Positions 26,579 through 35,681 of a stretch of DNA of 64,000 nucleotides are shown here, one piece after another; position 1 is the stretch's first letter, and every line of letters begins with the position of its first letter. The stretch covers positions 5,552,001-5,616,000 of the forward strand of contig NZ_CP115913.1 in assembly GCF_027938815.1 (NCBI RefSeq), written 5' to 3'. A model generated the notes under the pieces. The model saw only the letters and a program-made list of their open reading frames with translations. It was not told where the DNA came from and did not search any database. This DNA is from Oceanirhabdus sp. W0125-5 (lineage in GTDB: Bacteria > Bacillota > Clostridia > Clostridiales > Clostridiaceae). A program made the position numbers and the translations under genes.

Positions 26579-27010
26579 TTATCTTTTCTTATTCTTCTCA
26601 ACATATGTCTCAAAACATCTAAATATCATAATTAAAAGTTCACATATGATTTTCCATATAAGCACTCCAAAAACAAAATACAGAATACCAGTGAAAATGC
26701 CTAATGGTAGATTATTTACCATTCTATAAGTATAATGTCTCATACCATTTTCAATAAAGGAAATTTCTTTTTCATACATATGTGAAAGATACATAACTTT
26801 TCCATAAGCAATTGCTTTCATAAGTATTGGAAATATACCAAGATAAAATAAAATTTCAATAGCATTTTTAGCTGATATTACCCCAAATTTTCTAAAATCT
26901 TTACTACTTTCTTTAATTCCGTTTCCATTAATTGATCTTAAACCATAATCATTTAATTCCTGATTTTCAGCCCCCTCTTTACTTCTATTCTCTTTGTTTG
27001 ATTCCTTCAT
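26579..27010 (-). CDS. DUF4282-like membrane protein
   Basis: 143 residues: a ~45-residue polar N-terminus, a first helix (AIEILFYLGIFPILMKAIAY), an extracytoplasmic loop, and a second helix (LGIFTGILYFVFGVLIWKII) ending in the CELLIMIFRCFETYVEKNK tail, which resembles the ELLIVLFRI end of DUF4282 proteins. Function unknown. GGGG lies 8 bases before ATG 27010; the in-frame TTG at 27016 is less likely. Confidence 0.65.
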   Translation of the reverse strand: MKESNKENRSKEGAENQELNDYGLRSINGNGIKESSKDFRKFGVISAKNAIEILFYLGIFPILMKAIAYGKVMYLSHMYEKEISFIENGMRHYTYRMVNNLPLGIFTGILYFVFGVLIWKIICELLIMIFRCFETYVEKNKKR

Positions 27011-27147
27011 AATCAAATCCCCTTTAAATATATTTTATCTATATTTTAACATATTATTGATTTTATGTAATATAAGTCATGAATAAAACAGCCATAAATA
27101 TTAATACTATTTACATACTAACTATTAAACAAGAGAGGAGAATTTTT

Positions 27148-27294
27148 ATGGATAAAATACAAATGAGTAGAGATCAAGTAAGTAGATTACAAAGTAAAGT
27201 AGACACAAACCCAAATGCTTCAGAAGCTGAAAAAGAAGCCCTAAAAAAAGCACAAAGTAAAGCAGATAAAAGTTTTTGGAAAAATATAAAATAG
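27148..27294 (+). CDS. Small hydrophilic protein, 48 residues
   Basis: Starts at ATG 27148 behind AGAGGAG (7-base spacing) and is followed at once by a strong terminator, so it is expressed as its own unit. Sequence is Lys/Gln/Ser-rich and helical (SRDQVSRLQSKV, ASEAEKEALKKAQSKADKS). No family recognised. A longer in-frame start at 27079 lacks a ribosome site. Confidence 0.72.
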   Translation: MDKIQMSRDQVSRLQSKVDTNPNASEAEKEALKKAQSKADKSFWKNIK

Positions 27295-27300
27295 TATTAA

Positions 27301-27325
27301 AAAAGGCACTAGCGTGCCTTTTTTA
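27301..27325 (+). terminator. Terminator of the 48-residue protein gene
   Basis: Stem AAAAGGCAC / GTGCCTTTT with TAGC loop and a T6 run; it directly abuts the structured repeat that starts at 27325. Confidence 0.9.
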
Positions 27326-27572
27326 GTTGAAAATTGAAAACGGAAAGTTGAAAACGATGGATGTTTCTCACGTACGTGAGAAACTACATTATCTTGTTCT
27401 TTAGTCCAACAAAAGTTTACTCATTTTATCTTTGGATAAAATATTATATTTAAACTACAATGTTTCATTAAAATGAAACGAGTAAATCCTTACTGTCCAA
27501 GGAACAATACAATTAGAATTTCTCGGAGAGAAATATCCCTCGTTTTCAATTTTCAATTGTCCACTTTCAACT
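27325..27572. repeat. Structured intergenic repeat, copy A, with terminal inverted repeats
   Basis: About 248 bp without a coding frame. The ends are imperfect inverted repeats of ~45 bp (outermost AGTTGAAA / TTTCAACT; inner TTGAAAACGATGGATGTTTC with its counterpart TTGAAAACGAGGGATATTTC). Inside are hairpins: a 20-base palindrome at 27364-27383, ATTTTATC-GATAAAAT (27423-27442), GTTTCATT-AATGAAAC (27462-27479) and ATTTCTC-GAGAAAT (27518-27534). TTGTTCTTT (27394) can pair with AAGGAACAA (27499). A related copy lies at 41308. It looks like a MITE or a mobile structured-RNA element. Confidence 0.75.
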
Positions 27573-27621
27573 ATGTTTTTATATTGTTCTCTGCATCTTT
27601 TTACTCTATAAAAAATTTCTT

Positions 27622-28569
27622 TTATTTAAATATAAGATTCCCTGCCAACATAGAAACTATCTGTACAACATTTATAATCATTAGATTTTTAACAGCCAAA
27701 ACAAAAGTATCTTTTTTCGTTTGCTTATTATAAAACATTTTTATGTTTTTATTTACTAAAATAAACGTGAGTAATGTTATTACACAGGTAAGTGGGATTA
27801 CTTTTAGCATAAGTAAAAGAATAATATCAATATAAATCATATAATATAATACCTTATATAATTTTAGCGCTCTTTCTTTTCCTATGTATATAGGTAATGT
27901 ATATCTTTCATTTTCTCTGTCATCCTCTATATCGCAAATGTTATTGGCAAGCATAATATTTGAAATACATATTACTGTAGGTAATGAAAACATGAAAATA
28001 TATATTAATTCTAATAAGTTGATATTAATTATTAACATGCTATTATCATAAGATAAAAGAACTAAGCTATTTTCAGCATGTACATATATTGATAAAAAGA
28101 CAATTACAAATCCCATAAACAGACCTGAAATAATTTCACCTAACGGTGTTCTTGATATTGGTATAGGACCGAAAGAGTATAAAATCCCAACTAAAAATGA
28201 TACCATCCCTAAAAGTAGTACCACAATATTAGTATTTATAAACAATATAAATCCAAATACTGATGCCACTATTAAAAGAGTAACTATCACTCCAATAACT
28301 GTTCCTTCTTTTAAATTATCTTTAACAATGGCATTATGTGTCTCATAATTATATCCATGAGTTTTTTTCGCTCTTTTAAAATCACAGTAATTATTAATAG
28401 CGGTTGTAGCCATATCAAATGTTATTAATGAAATAAACATAAGAATAAAGTTTTTACTACTGAATTGATTATAATGATATAATGCATAAATATTACCTAG
28501 TATAAATGGAATTAAACTTGCAAGCTTGGTCTGAATTTCTACTAATTTAAAAAAACTACTTAATGTCAT
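27622..28569 (-). CDS. MenA/DmkA-like UbiA prenyltransferase
   Basis: 315 residues, about nine membrane helices. The two Asp-rich prenyl-binding sites are present: AINNYCDFKRAKKTHGYN near residue 60 and NNICDIEDDRENERYTLPIY near residue 205. The second site and LPIYIGKERAL resemble 1,4-dihydroxy-2-naphthoate prenyltransferase MenA, and the DmkA enzyme of the Listeria extracellular electron transfer locus. It makes demethylmenaquinone. Last gene of the long minus-strand operon; GGAGG precedes the ATG. A second, different UbiA-type gene is at 33367. Confidence 0.85.
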   Translation of the reverse strand: MTLSSFFKLVEIQTKLASLIPFILGNIYALYHYNQFSSKNFILMFISLITFDMATTAINNYCDFKRAKKTHGYNYETHNAIVKDNLKEGTVIGVIVTLLIVASVFGFILFINTNIVVLLLGMVSFLVGILYSFGPIPISRTPLGEIISGLFMGFVIVFLSIYVHAENSLVLLSYDNSMLIININLLELIYIFMFSLPTVICISNIMLANNICDIEDDRENERYTLPIYIGKERALKLYKVLYYMIYIDIILLLMLKVIPLTCVITLLTFILVNKNIKMFYNKQTKKDTFVLAVKNLMIINVVQIVSMLAGNLIFK

Positions 28570-28595
28570 TTAGTTTGTCCTCCATAATAATATTA

Positions 28596-29291
28596 TTATT
28601 CTTCTGTTCTAAGTTTGTATTTATTTTTAGGTCTACCTACTTTCCCATACTCCATTTCAACCTCTAACTTTTTTTCTTTTTCTAAGTAATCAAGATACCT
28701 TCTCGCAGTAATTCTAGAAACCCCAATATTCTCAGCAATTTGTTGTGCTGTAAAATTATTATCACCCATATCATGTATCCCATCTAGTACCTTTTCATAA
28801 GTACGCTGATTAAACCCCTTGATATCACTAATATCATCTATATTCTCTAGTTCAATATTTTTGTCTTTCAATATATATTTATCAATAGTTTCCTGTTCAA
28901 TACTGTCATTATCTTCAAAACTACACTTTCTATTTTTAAATTGAATAAGTGATTCTTTAAATCTCTTGAAAACAAAAGGTTTTACAAGATAGTCTACTAC
29001 GCCATATCTAAATGCTTCCTCCACAGTATCTGTATTTCTATCAGCAGTAATCAATATAACATCACATTTAATATTTTCTGTACGTATCCATCTCAATAAG
29101 TCAGTTCCTTTTCCTTGTGGGAAAAAAATATCTAATAATATCAAATCTGGTTTACATATTTTCACAGACTCTTTTGCCTTCTCTAATGAATTTACTGTTC
29201 CACATAACTCAAAGCCTTCTACTTTTTTTAAAAACCTCTCATTTATCATACTCACCATTGGATCATCTTCAACTATAAGCACCTTAATCAT
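28596..29291 (-). CDS. CitB/DcuR-type response regulator
   Basis: 231 residues. Receiver domain with VLIVEDDPMVSMINERFL, phospho-Asp in LILLDIFFPQGKG, and YLVKPFVFKRF; C-terminal helix-turn-helix (FTAQQIAENIGVSRITARRYLDYL) as in the CitB/DcuR/MalR group. Start at ATG 29291 with GGAG located in the end of the kinase gene; 4 bases separate them. Probably regulates the electron-transfer/quinone operon in which it lies. Confidence 0.92.
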   Translation of the reverse strand: MIKVLIVEDDPMVSMINERFLKKVEGFELCGTVNSLEKAKESVKICKPDLILLDIFFPQGKGTDLLRWIRTENIKCDVILITADRNTDTVEEAFRYGVVDYLVKPFVFKRFKESLIQFKNRKCSFEDNDSIEQETIDKYILKDKNIELENIDDISDIKGFNQRTYEKVLDGIHDMGDNNFTAQQIAENIGVSRITARRYLDYLEKEKKLEVEMEYGKVGRPKNKYKLRTEE

Positions 29292-29295
29292 TAAA

Positions 29296-30867
29296 CTAAC
29301 TCCTTTCCATAGGTATAAATATATCCCATACAGCCCCATTATCTTGTGAAATCTCTATACTCCCCTCAGCATATTCTATTATCTGTTTTATAATACTTAG
29401 CCCAAATCCTCTACTGCCCGATTTTGTAGTAAAACCTCTTTCAAATATTTTATCTCTTATATCTTCAGGGATACCAGGCCCATTGTCTTTCACTCTTATA
29501 CTTAATCCATTTTCATCAGAATTTAATTTAACAAATATTTTACCTTCTTCATATTTAACTAATTCATCCATTGAGTTCTCAATCAAATTCCCCACTATAG
29601 AACACACTTCCTCAACTGTAACACTATCTGGGATCTTCTCCATATTAGACTTTGGATCAATCTCCATGGATATCTTAGCTTCTGTTGCCTTATTATACTT
29701 GGCAAGCAATAACCCTGCTATATGAACATTATTTATTTTCTTATTTAATATATTAGAAACTTCCTGTCTTTCATGAGAAATATCTGAAATATACTCAATA
29801 GCTTCATCATACTCCTCAAGTTGAATAAGCCCTGAAATAGTATGTAACTTATTCATAAACTCATGATTTTGCGCTCTTAAAGCACAAGTCATTTTTCTTG
29901 TACCTGCTAATTCCTCTGCCATATGCTTAATTTCTGTTAAGTCTTTAAAACTTGAAACTACACCTATTGTTTCATCCTTATGATTCTTTAAAATAGTATG
30001 ACTGCACACAAGTGTCTTGTCATGTCCAATTTTTATTTCCTGATTATATATTGATACTCTTTTTCTTAAAGCCTCCATCATGCTTTCAGTATAATTTTTA
30101 TTTAATATAGAAATATCTTTAAGTAAATCATCATCCTTAAGTGCTAAGATTTTCTTTGCAGCATCATTTATAAGCATTATTTTTCCATCATTATCTATAG
30201 CCAAAATTCCATCTTTTAAACTCTGTAACACCAAGTTTCTTTGCCCTAATAAAAGTGCAATTTCCTTTGGCTCTAATCCAAATATAGTCTTTTTTATTGA
30301 GTTTGATAATAACGCCGCACTTATTATTCCAATTATAATGCCAACCACTATTGTAATCCTAAAAAATAGTAGCTGTGTTCTCAATTCTTGATACACTGTA
30401 TCTGTCAAGAGCCCTACCACAACAGCCCCTACCTGCTCTCCATCATAGTAAATTGGTGCATAAGCTCTTATTGCTGTAATTAATTTATTACTATCTTTAG
30501 AAACATAAGATTCTCCTTCTTGCAATACCCTTTCTTCTCCACCATCATTATATTTTCGCCCTAGGGTATTTCCATAGGGATATGAGTACTTAATACCTTC
30601 CATATCCATAACTATGATATATTGAAACCTAGTTTTTTCACTAAAGTCATCTATAGTTTCCTGTACTACCTCATATTCTTTGGATGTGGCTAAAGTTTTT
30701 TCAATTATATCCATTGAGGAAATAGTTACAGCTAAATCCATTGCATTATTTCCCATCTGTTCTTCTAAAGACACTTGCATATGATGATAAGTAACACATC
30801 CGATACTTCCAATTACCAAAATCATTATTGCGCTAAAGAATATCATCAATCTATTTTGTAATTTCAC
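29296..30867 (-). CDS. CitA/DcuS-type sensor histidine kinase
   Basis: 523 residues: membrane helix ~8-28, extracytoplasmic single-Cache domain ~35-165, membrane helix ~168-188, PAS ~205-310, SpoOB-type phosphoacceptor helix (NHEFMNKLHTISGLIQ) and HATPase_c (VGNLIENSMDEL, DNGPGIP, GSRGFGLSI). This family senses di/tricarboxylates or other small anions outside the cell; the ligand here is unknown. GTG start at 30867 overlaps the stop of the preceding FMN lipoprotein gene by one base. Confidence 0.92.
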   Translation of the reverse strand: MKLQNRLMIFFSAIMILVIGSIGCVTYHHMQVSLEEQMGNNAMDLAVTISSMDIIEKTLATSKEYEVVQETIDDFSEKTRFQYIIVMDMEGIKYSYPYGNTLGRKYNDGGEERVLQEGESYVSKDSNKLITAIRAYAPIYYDGEQVGAVVVGLLTDTVYQELRTQLLFFRITIVVGIIIGIISAALLSNSIKKTIFGLEPKEIALLLGQRNLVLQSLKDGILAIDNDGKIMLINDAAKKILALKDDDLLKDISILNKNYTESMMEALRKRVSIYNQEIKIGHDKTLVCSHTILKNHKDETIGVVSSFKDLTEIKHMAEELAGTRKMTCALRAQNHEFMNKLHTISGLIQLEEYDEAIEYISDISHERQEVSNILNKKINNVHIAGLLLAKYNKATEAKISMEIDPKSNMEKIPDSVTVEEVCSIVGNLIENSMDELVKYEEGKIFVKLNSDENGLSIRVKDNGPGIPEDIRDKIFERGFTTKSGSRGFGLSIIKQIIEYAEGSIEISQDNGAVWDIFIPMERS

Positions 30868-31223
30868 TAATCTTCCACCTCAATCATAGCCTTATTAAGC
30901 GCATCTTCTATAGCATCAATAAGTCCCTTACTGGTATATGTAGCTCCAGTAACTGTATCAACCTTAGTGCTATTAGCTTTTATTACTTTTTTAGGAATAT
31001 CCTCATACACAATTTTACTTAATAACGGAATTTCTTCTTCTTCTATGATCTTTATTTCTTTAATTTCATATTCATCTGTTGTAACTTCAACCTTTATTTT
31101 ATCAATATGACCTTCTCCAACACCCTCGTAAACACCCTGCTTATAAATTACCTTTTTATCCCCACAAGCAGTTAATTGAATGGTTATTCCTATAGTCATT
31201 AACAATATTAAAAGCTTTTTCAC
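30867..31223 (-). CDS. Small FMN-binding lipoprotein
   Basis: 118 residues. Lipoprotein signal peptide with lipobox LTAC (Cys ~20), then a single FMN-binding domain: QGVYEGVGEGHIDKIKVEV and the covalent flavin site DTVTGATYTS, where the last Thr of TGATYT is the expected FMN acceptor for ApbE. It is anchored outside the membrane and could pass electrons from quinol. EetA-like proteins of the Listeria locus are the nearest functional idea, but the size differs. It lies between ABC permease and kinase genes. Confidence 0.88.
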   Translation of the reverse strand: MKKLLILLMTIGITIQLTACGDKKVIYKQGVYEGVGEGHIDKIKVEVTTDEYEIKEIKIIEEEEIPLLSKIVYEDIPKKVIKANSTKVDTVTGATYTSKGLIDAIEDALNKAMIEVED

Positions 31224-31247
31224 TTAATTCCCCTCCTCATTTGTTTT

Positions 31248-31997
31248 TTATCTCCAAGGGCAACAAATACTTTCTATAACATCTATTAAAATGAATAACA
31301 CTAATCCAATAATACTTAAAATGAAGATTCCAGAATACATCTGAATATAATTAATCCTCATCCATGAGTCCATAATAAAATATCCCATCCCATATTCCGT
31401 TCCAAAATTTTCAGTAAAGAATAGTACTGATATTGAAGTTCCAATACCTATCCTTAAAGATGTTAAGATTCCAGGAACTATTCCTGGTAAAATAATCTCT
31501 CTTATTATTTCAATCTTAGTAGCTCCTACAGAATACATAGGAAAAAATACTTCTTCTGGGATATTCTTAACCTCATCTCTAATATTCACTACAATCTGAA
31601 AAAAAGTAATTAAGAATATCATAAATATCTTTGTTAAGTCTCCTAATCCAAATACAAGCATAACTATTGGAAGCAAAGCAATCTTTGGAATTGGATAATT
31701 AAAATATATGATAGGAGAAAGAATGGAATCAATATTTTTAAAATACCCCATCAATACTCCAAATAAAGTTCCTAATGATAAAGATAAAATCAACCCCATT
31801 ATAATTCTCTTTAAACTATGTAAAGCATGGATTGCAATATGACTCTGAAAAGATACTATAATATTCTTGATTATCTTTGTAGGCGGGGGAAGTATAGGAC
31901 TCTTTATAATCATACCAAGAATTTGCCACAAAGCAAAAATTAAGATAAATGCTAAAATAAAATTAGTTATTTTATTTTCTCTAATTTTCATCCTCAT
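31248..31997 (-). CDS. ABC transporter permease (SsuC/TauC/ThiX type)
   Basis: 249 residues, six membrane helices, with the permease EAA-type loop VGATKIEIIREIILPGIVPG near residue 165. The family takes up sulfonates, nitrate or thiamine precursors. ATGA overlap with the ATPase gene. The matching binding protein is probably the lipoprotein at 40348, 8 kb away on the other strand. Confidence 0.9.
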   Translation of the reverse strand: MRMKIRENKITNFILAFILIFALWQILGMIIKSPILPPPTKIIKNIIVSFQSHIAIHALHSLKRIIMGLILSLSLGTLFGVLMGYFKNIDSILSPIIYFNYPIPKIALLPIVMLVFGLGDLTKIFMIFLITFFQIVVNIRDEVKNIPEEVFFPMYSVGATKIEIIREIILPGIVPGILTSLRIGIGTSISVLFFTENFGTEYGMGYFIMDSWMRINYIQMYSGIFILSIIGLVLFILIDVIESICCPWR

Positions 31998-32740
31998 CTC
32001 TCTCCTTTGAGAATGTTTTTAAGTCTAATATTCATATCAATAAATTCTTTCTTAAATTCCATATCTCTTTTACCAAACAAAGGATTTTTTATAACCTGAA
32101 CCACTTTTCCAGGGTATGATGAAATTACAGCTATCTTCTGTCCCAAATAAATTGCTTCTCTTATATCATGTGTTACCATAAGGGTTGTAACCTTATATTC
32201 CCTCCATACCTGTAAAAATAACTCCTGTACTTCTTCCCTAATCATTGCATCTAAAGAAGAGAATGACTCATCCATTAATAGTAAGTTAGGTTTCATCAAT
32301 AAAGCTCTTGCAATAGAAACCCTCTGCATCTGTCCCCCACTTAATTCCTTAGGGTACCTTTTTACTAATTTATCTATATCCAATTCTTTTAAAATCCTAT
32401 TATAAAAACCTTTATCAATGCTGTTTTTACCATCTTTAATTTTAGCTGATAAGTATACGTTTTCCTCCACACTCTTCCATTTAACTAATCCATAATTCTG
32501 AGGTATAAAACCGATTCTATGATTCTTAGGATTAATTTGATTTTTATTAATTAAGACTTTACCTTTATATTCACTATGAATTCCAGCTAAAACCTTTAAC
32601 AATGTAGATTTACCACATCCCGATGGACCAATAACAACACATATTTCTCCTTCATCAACTGATAAATTGATATTCTCAATAGCATCAATATGTTTGTCCT
32701 TATTTTTATAAGAAACGTATAAATTATTAATTTCTATCAT
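31994..32740 (-). CDS. ABC transporter ATP-binding protein (SsuB/TauB type)
   Basis: 248 residues. Walker A GPSGCGKSTLLK, Q-loop FIPQNYGLV, signature LSGGQMQRVSIARAL, Walker B LLLMDESFSSLD, switch His in MVTHDIREA. Start placed at ATG 32740, behind AGGTGA; the longer frame to 32782 overlaps ubiX and lacks a ribosome site. Works with the permease at 31248. Confidence 0.92.
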   Translation of the reverse strand: MIEINNLYVSYKNKDKHIDAIENINLSVDEGEICVVIGPSGCGKSTLLKVLAGIHSEYKGKVLINKNQINPKNHRIGFIPQNYGLVKWKSVEENVYLSAKIKDGKNSIDKGFYNRILKELDIDKLVKRYPKELSGGQMQRVSIARALLMKPNLLLMDESFSSLDAMIREEVQELFLQVWREYKVTTLMVTHDIREAIYLGQKIAVISSYPGKVVQVIKNPLFGKRDMEFKKEFIDMNIRLKNILKGER

Positions 32741-32756
32741 AACATTATCACCTATT

Positions 32757-33338
32757 TTATTTAGTTGTGCCCCATTCATCATATAAATCGCTTTCTATAT
32801 TTAAACTTGAAAGAATTCTTCCTACAGTAATATTCACTAAATCCTCAATAGTTTTTGGCTTCTGATAAAAGGCTGGCATAGGAGGCAAAATTGTAACATT
32901 TAAATCACTTAAAAAAAGCATATTTTTAAGATGAATTGAGTTAAATGGTGTTTCCCTAGGAACAAGGATTAAATTTCTCTTCTCCTTTATCATAACATCC
33001 GCGGCTCTTATTAAAAGATTATCTGTAACCCCACAGCTAATTTTTGAAAGAGTTCCCATAGAACATGGAACTATAACCATACCATGAGTTCTAAATGATC
33101 CACTGGCTATTGAAGAGAACATATCATCAATATCACATAATACTAGACGCCCTTCATACCTCTCAAGACTATATATCCAATCTTCAAAATCAACTTCTAT
33201 CTCAAATTCTAAAACTTTTCTTCCGTTATCTGTGATAACCAAGTGAACTTCATTCCCTTGCTTTATCAATTCTTCAACAAGTCTTACACCGTATATGCTG
33301 CCGCTTGCCCCTGTAATTCCAACAATATATTTTTTCAA
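32757..33338 (-). CDS. ubiX: UbiX-family flavin prenyltransferase
   Basis: 193 residues. N-terminal IVGITGASGSIYGVRLVEEL FMN-binding motif, VIVPCSMGTLSKISCG, RAADVMIKEKRNLILVPRETP. It makes the prenylated FMN cofactor needed by UbiD. AGGTG with 6-base spacing points to a TTG start at 33338; a GTG at 33347 overlaps the ribosome site. Lies between the prenyltransferase and ABC genes. In the futalosine route this role is MqnM. Confidence 0.93.
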   Translation of the reverse strand: MKKYIVGITGASGSIYGVRLVEELIKQGNEVHLVITDNGRKVLEFEIEVDFEDWIYSLERYEGRLVLCDIDDMFSSIASGSFRTHGMVIVPCSMGTLSKISCGVTDNLLIRAADVMIKEKRNLILVPRETPFNSIHLKNMLFLSDLNVTILPPMPAFYQKPKTIEDLVNITVGRILSSLNIESDLYDEWGTTK

Positions 33339-33366
33339 AAGTTTCACCTCATACTTAATAAGAAAT

Positions 33367-34221
33367 TTATAAAAATGTATCTATCATAGTAAAAGCAAAT
33401 ATTAAAACACTTACAACCTGATTGATATTATACGATGCTATCTTCATCTTTTTTTCATTTGCTGGAGAAACCATGTAGTGCTCTACCCCTAACAGAATAG
33501 CACTAATGAATATTCCCACTAAATATATCCACCCTCTATTCATAAGAAAATATAAACTTATTAGTAATAATATCATCATAAAATGAAATAACCTAGATAT
33601 GTACAATGCTCCTTTTAATCCAAACCTTGCTGGAATTGAAAATAATCCCGATGCTCTATCAAACTGAATATCTTGTGTTCCGTAAATTATATCAAAACCT
33701 GCAACCCATAACATTACAACAGCGCCTAAAACAAGCGGTGCTAATGCAAACTCTCCTGTAACTGCGAGCCAAGCTCCAACTGGTGCTCCAGCGCATGCTA
33801 TCCCAAGTACAACATGGCAAGCCCAAGTAAACCTTTTAGTATAGGAATAAATTATAAATAGAAATAAAGCTGCTGGAGATAATAAAAAACATAAAGTATT
33901 TAACTTATATGCAGCTAAAATAAAAATTGAGAAACACACTATTACAATTCCCCATACTTCATATTCCTTTACAATACCTCTTGGTAAATGTCTATTTGCA
34001 GTCCTTGGATTTTTTTTATCAATATCTTTATCCACTATTCTATTAAGTGCATTAGCTCCATTTCTTCCTCCAACTAAAGCAACTAATATCCAAAATACAG
34101 TATCATACGAAGGTATCCCTCCTGCCGCCCATACCATTCCAATTAATGCGAAAGGAAGTGAAAATAATGTATGAGAGAACATAACTACCTCTCCATATTT
34201 CTTAATCTTCTCTAATACCAT
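33367..34221 (-). CDS. MqnP-like UbiA-family prenyltransferase
   Basis: 284 residues, about eight membrane helices. Site 1 is NALNRIVDKDIDKKNPRTAN with RHLPRG, site 2 is GFDIIYGTQDIQFDRASGLF. YSYTKRFTWACHVVLG and APVGAWLAVTG are typical of the 4-hydroxybenzoate/MqnP branch. Next to UbiD and UbiX it probably prenylates 1,4-dihydroxy-6-naphthoate, followed by decarboxylation to demethylmenaquinone. It overlaps the ubiD gene end by 20 bases. The early futalosine genes are not in the window. Confidence 0.88.
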   Translation of the reverse strand: MVLEKIKKYGEVVMFSHTLFSLPFALIGMVWAAGGIPSYDTVFWILVALVGGRNGANALNRIVDKDIDKKNPRTANRHLPRGIVKEYEVWGIVIVCFSIFILAAYKLNTLCFLLSPAALFLFIIYSYTKRFTWACHVVLGIACAGAPVGAWLAVTGEFALAPLVLGAVVMLWVAGFDIIYGTQDIQFDRASGLFSIPARFGLKGALYISRLFHFMMILLLISLYFLMNRGWIYLVGIFISAILLGVEHYMVSPANEKKMKIASYNINQVVSVLIFAFTMIDTFL

Positions 34222-35647
34222 ATTCTTTCCACCTCTTATCTACTAATTCCTTGATTTCTTCACTCATTTCAATATCATCAGGCCACTCTCTTGTATGCCC
34301 TTCTGATGGCCATTTTTTTGTAGCATCAATTCCTAATCTATGACCATACAAAGCTGTATTTGATGCATGATCTAAAGCATCCAACGGTCCTTCAGAGATT
34401 ACTAAATCTCTTTTGGCATCAATATTATTGAATATCTTCCATGCTACAGTTGATAAATCATGAGGGTTTATATTCTCATCTACCACTATTATCATCTTAG
34501 TGTACATCATTTGTCCCATACCCCAAAGTGCATTCATTATCTTTTGAGCATGCTTTGGATATGCTTTCTTTATAGAAACAATTACACAGTTATGAAATAC
34601 TCCTTCTAATGGGAAATTCATATCTACTATTTCAGGACACTGAACTTTAATCAATGGTAAAAAGATTCTTTCAGTGGCTTTTCCTAAATAACAATCCTCC
34701 ATAGGTGGCTTTCCTACAATTGTTGTTGGATAAATAGGATTCTTCTTTCTAGTTATTTTTTCTATATGAAAAACTGGATACATATCCGCAAGTGAATAAT
34801 ATCCCGTATGATCACCAAAAGGTCCTTCTAATCTCATTTCATCAAGATCAACATACCCCTCAAGTATGAACTCTGCATTGGCAGGCACATAAATATCATT
34901 AGTAACACACTTCACCATATCCACAGGAGATTTTCTTAAAAATCCAGCAAATATCATCTCATCTATCATCTTTGGAAGTGGTGCTGTTGCAGAATAAATA
35001 GTAGCAGGATCACATCCTAAAGCTACTGAAACTGGCATTCTCCTCCCTAACTTTCTATACTTTTCATAAATTTCTCTACCATCTTTATGTAAATGCCAAT
35101 GCATCCCTGTTGTTTTCTCATCATAAACCTGAAGTCTATACATCCCAACATTCTGCTGCCCTGTTTCTGGATCCTTTGTTATCACAAGTGGTAGAGTAAT
35201 ATATTTACCACCATCCTGTGGCCAACATTGCAGAATTGGAAGTTTTGTTAAATCTGGCTCCTCTATTACTTCTTGACATGCTCCTTTTTTCACCTTTTTA
35301 GGGAACACCCTTGCCAACCAAGCTAACTTAGGTATTGATTTAACTTTATTTATCAATGTAGCATAATTAGTAATATCCATAAAATCTAATATAGTATCAG
35401 CTATTTCATCAAGGTCCTCCACATTAAGTCCAAGGTTCAGTCTTTCATATGTTCCTAAAGAATTAATTAATACAGGATAATCAGACCCTTTTACATTCTT
35501 GAATAACAATGCATTACCATACGTCTTAGATACCCTGTCAGTTATTTCTGTTATTTCAAGGTTGCTGTCAACTTCAACTTCAATTTCATCTAGAAGATTC
35601 TTTTTTCTCAAATCATCTATAAATTGGTGCATATCTTTATAAGCCAT
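34202..35647 (-). CDS. UbiD-family decarboxylase (MqnL-like)
   Basis: 481 residues, full length for UbiD. Recognisable parts: GTYERLNLGLNV, the prFMN/metal region LPLVITKDPETGQQNVGMYR and MHWHLHKDGREIYEKY, VALGCDPATIYSATAPLP, the acidic catalytic segment LEGPFGDHTGYY and TIVGKPPMEDCYLGKATER. It uses prenyl-FMN made by the neighbouring UbiX. With the MqnP-like gene it fits decarboxylation of prenylated dihydroxynaphthoate. Another aromatic acid as substrate cannot be excluded. Confidence 0.9.
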   Translation of the reverse strand: MAYKDMHQFIDDLRKKNLLDEIEVEVDSNLEITEITDRVSKTYGNALLFKNVKGSDYPVLINSLGTYERLNLGLNVEDLDEIADTILDFMDITNYATLINKVKSIPKLAWLARVFPKKVKKGACQEVIEEPDLTKLPILQCWPQDGGKYITLPLVITKDPETGQQNVGMYRLQVYDEKTTGMHWHLHKDGREIYEKYRKLGRRMPVSVALGCDPATIYSATAPLPKMIDEMIFAGFLRKSPVDMVKCVTNDIYVPANAEFILEGYVDLDEMRLEGPFGDHTGYYSLADMYPVFHIEKITRKKNPIYPTTIVGKPPMEDCYLGKATERIFLPLIKVQCPEIVDMNFPLEGVFHNCVIVSIKKAYPKHAQKIMNALWGMGQMMYTKMIIVVDENINPHDLSTVAWKIFNNIDAKRDLVISEGPLDALDHASNTALYGHRLGIDATKKWPSEGHTREWPDDIEMSEEIKELVDKRWKEYGIRED

Positions 35648-35681
35648 ACATTCATCCCTCTCTCACAGTAAAATCTCTATT

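Noticed and set aside
27473..27733. 86-codon frame across structured repeat copy A and the end of the prenyltransferase gene
   Set aside because: Starts in a hairpin of the repeat and runs antisense into the gene; not conserved in copy B.
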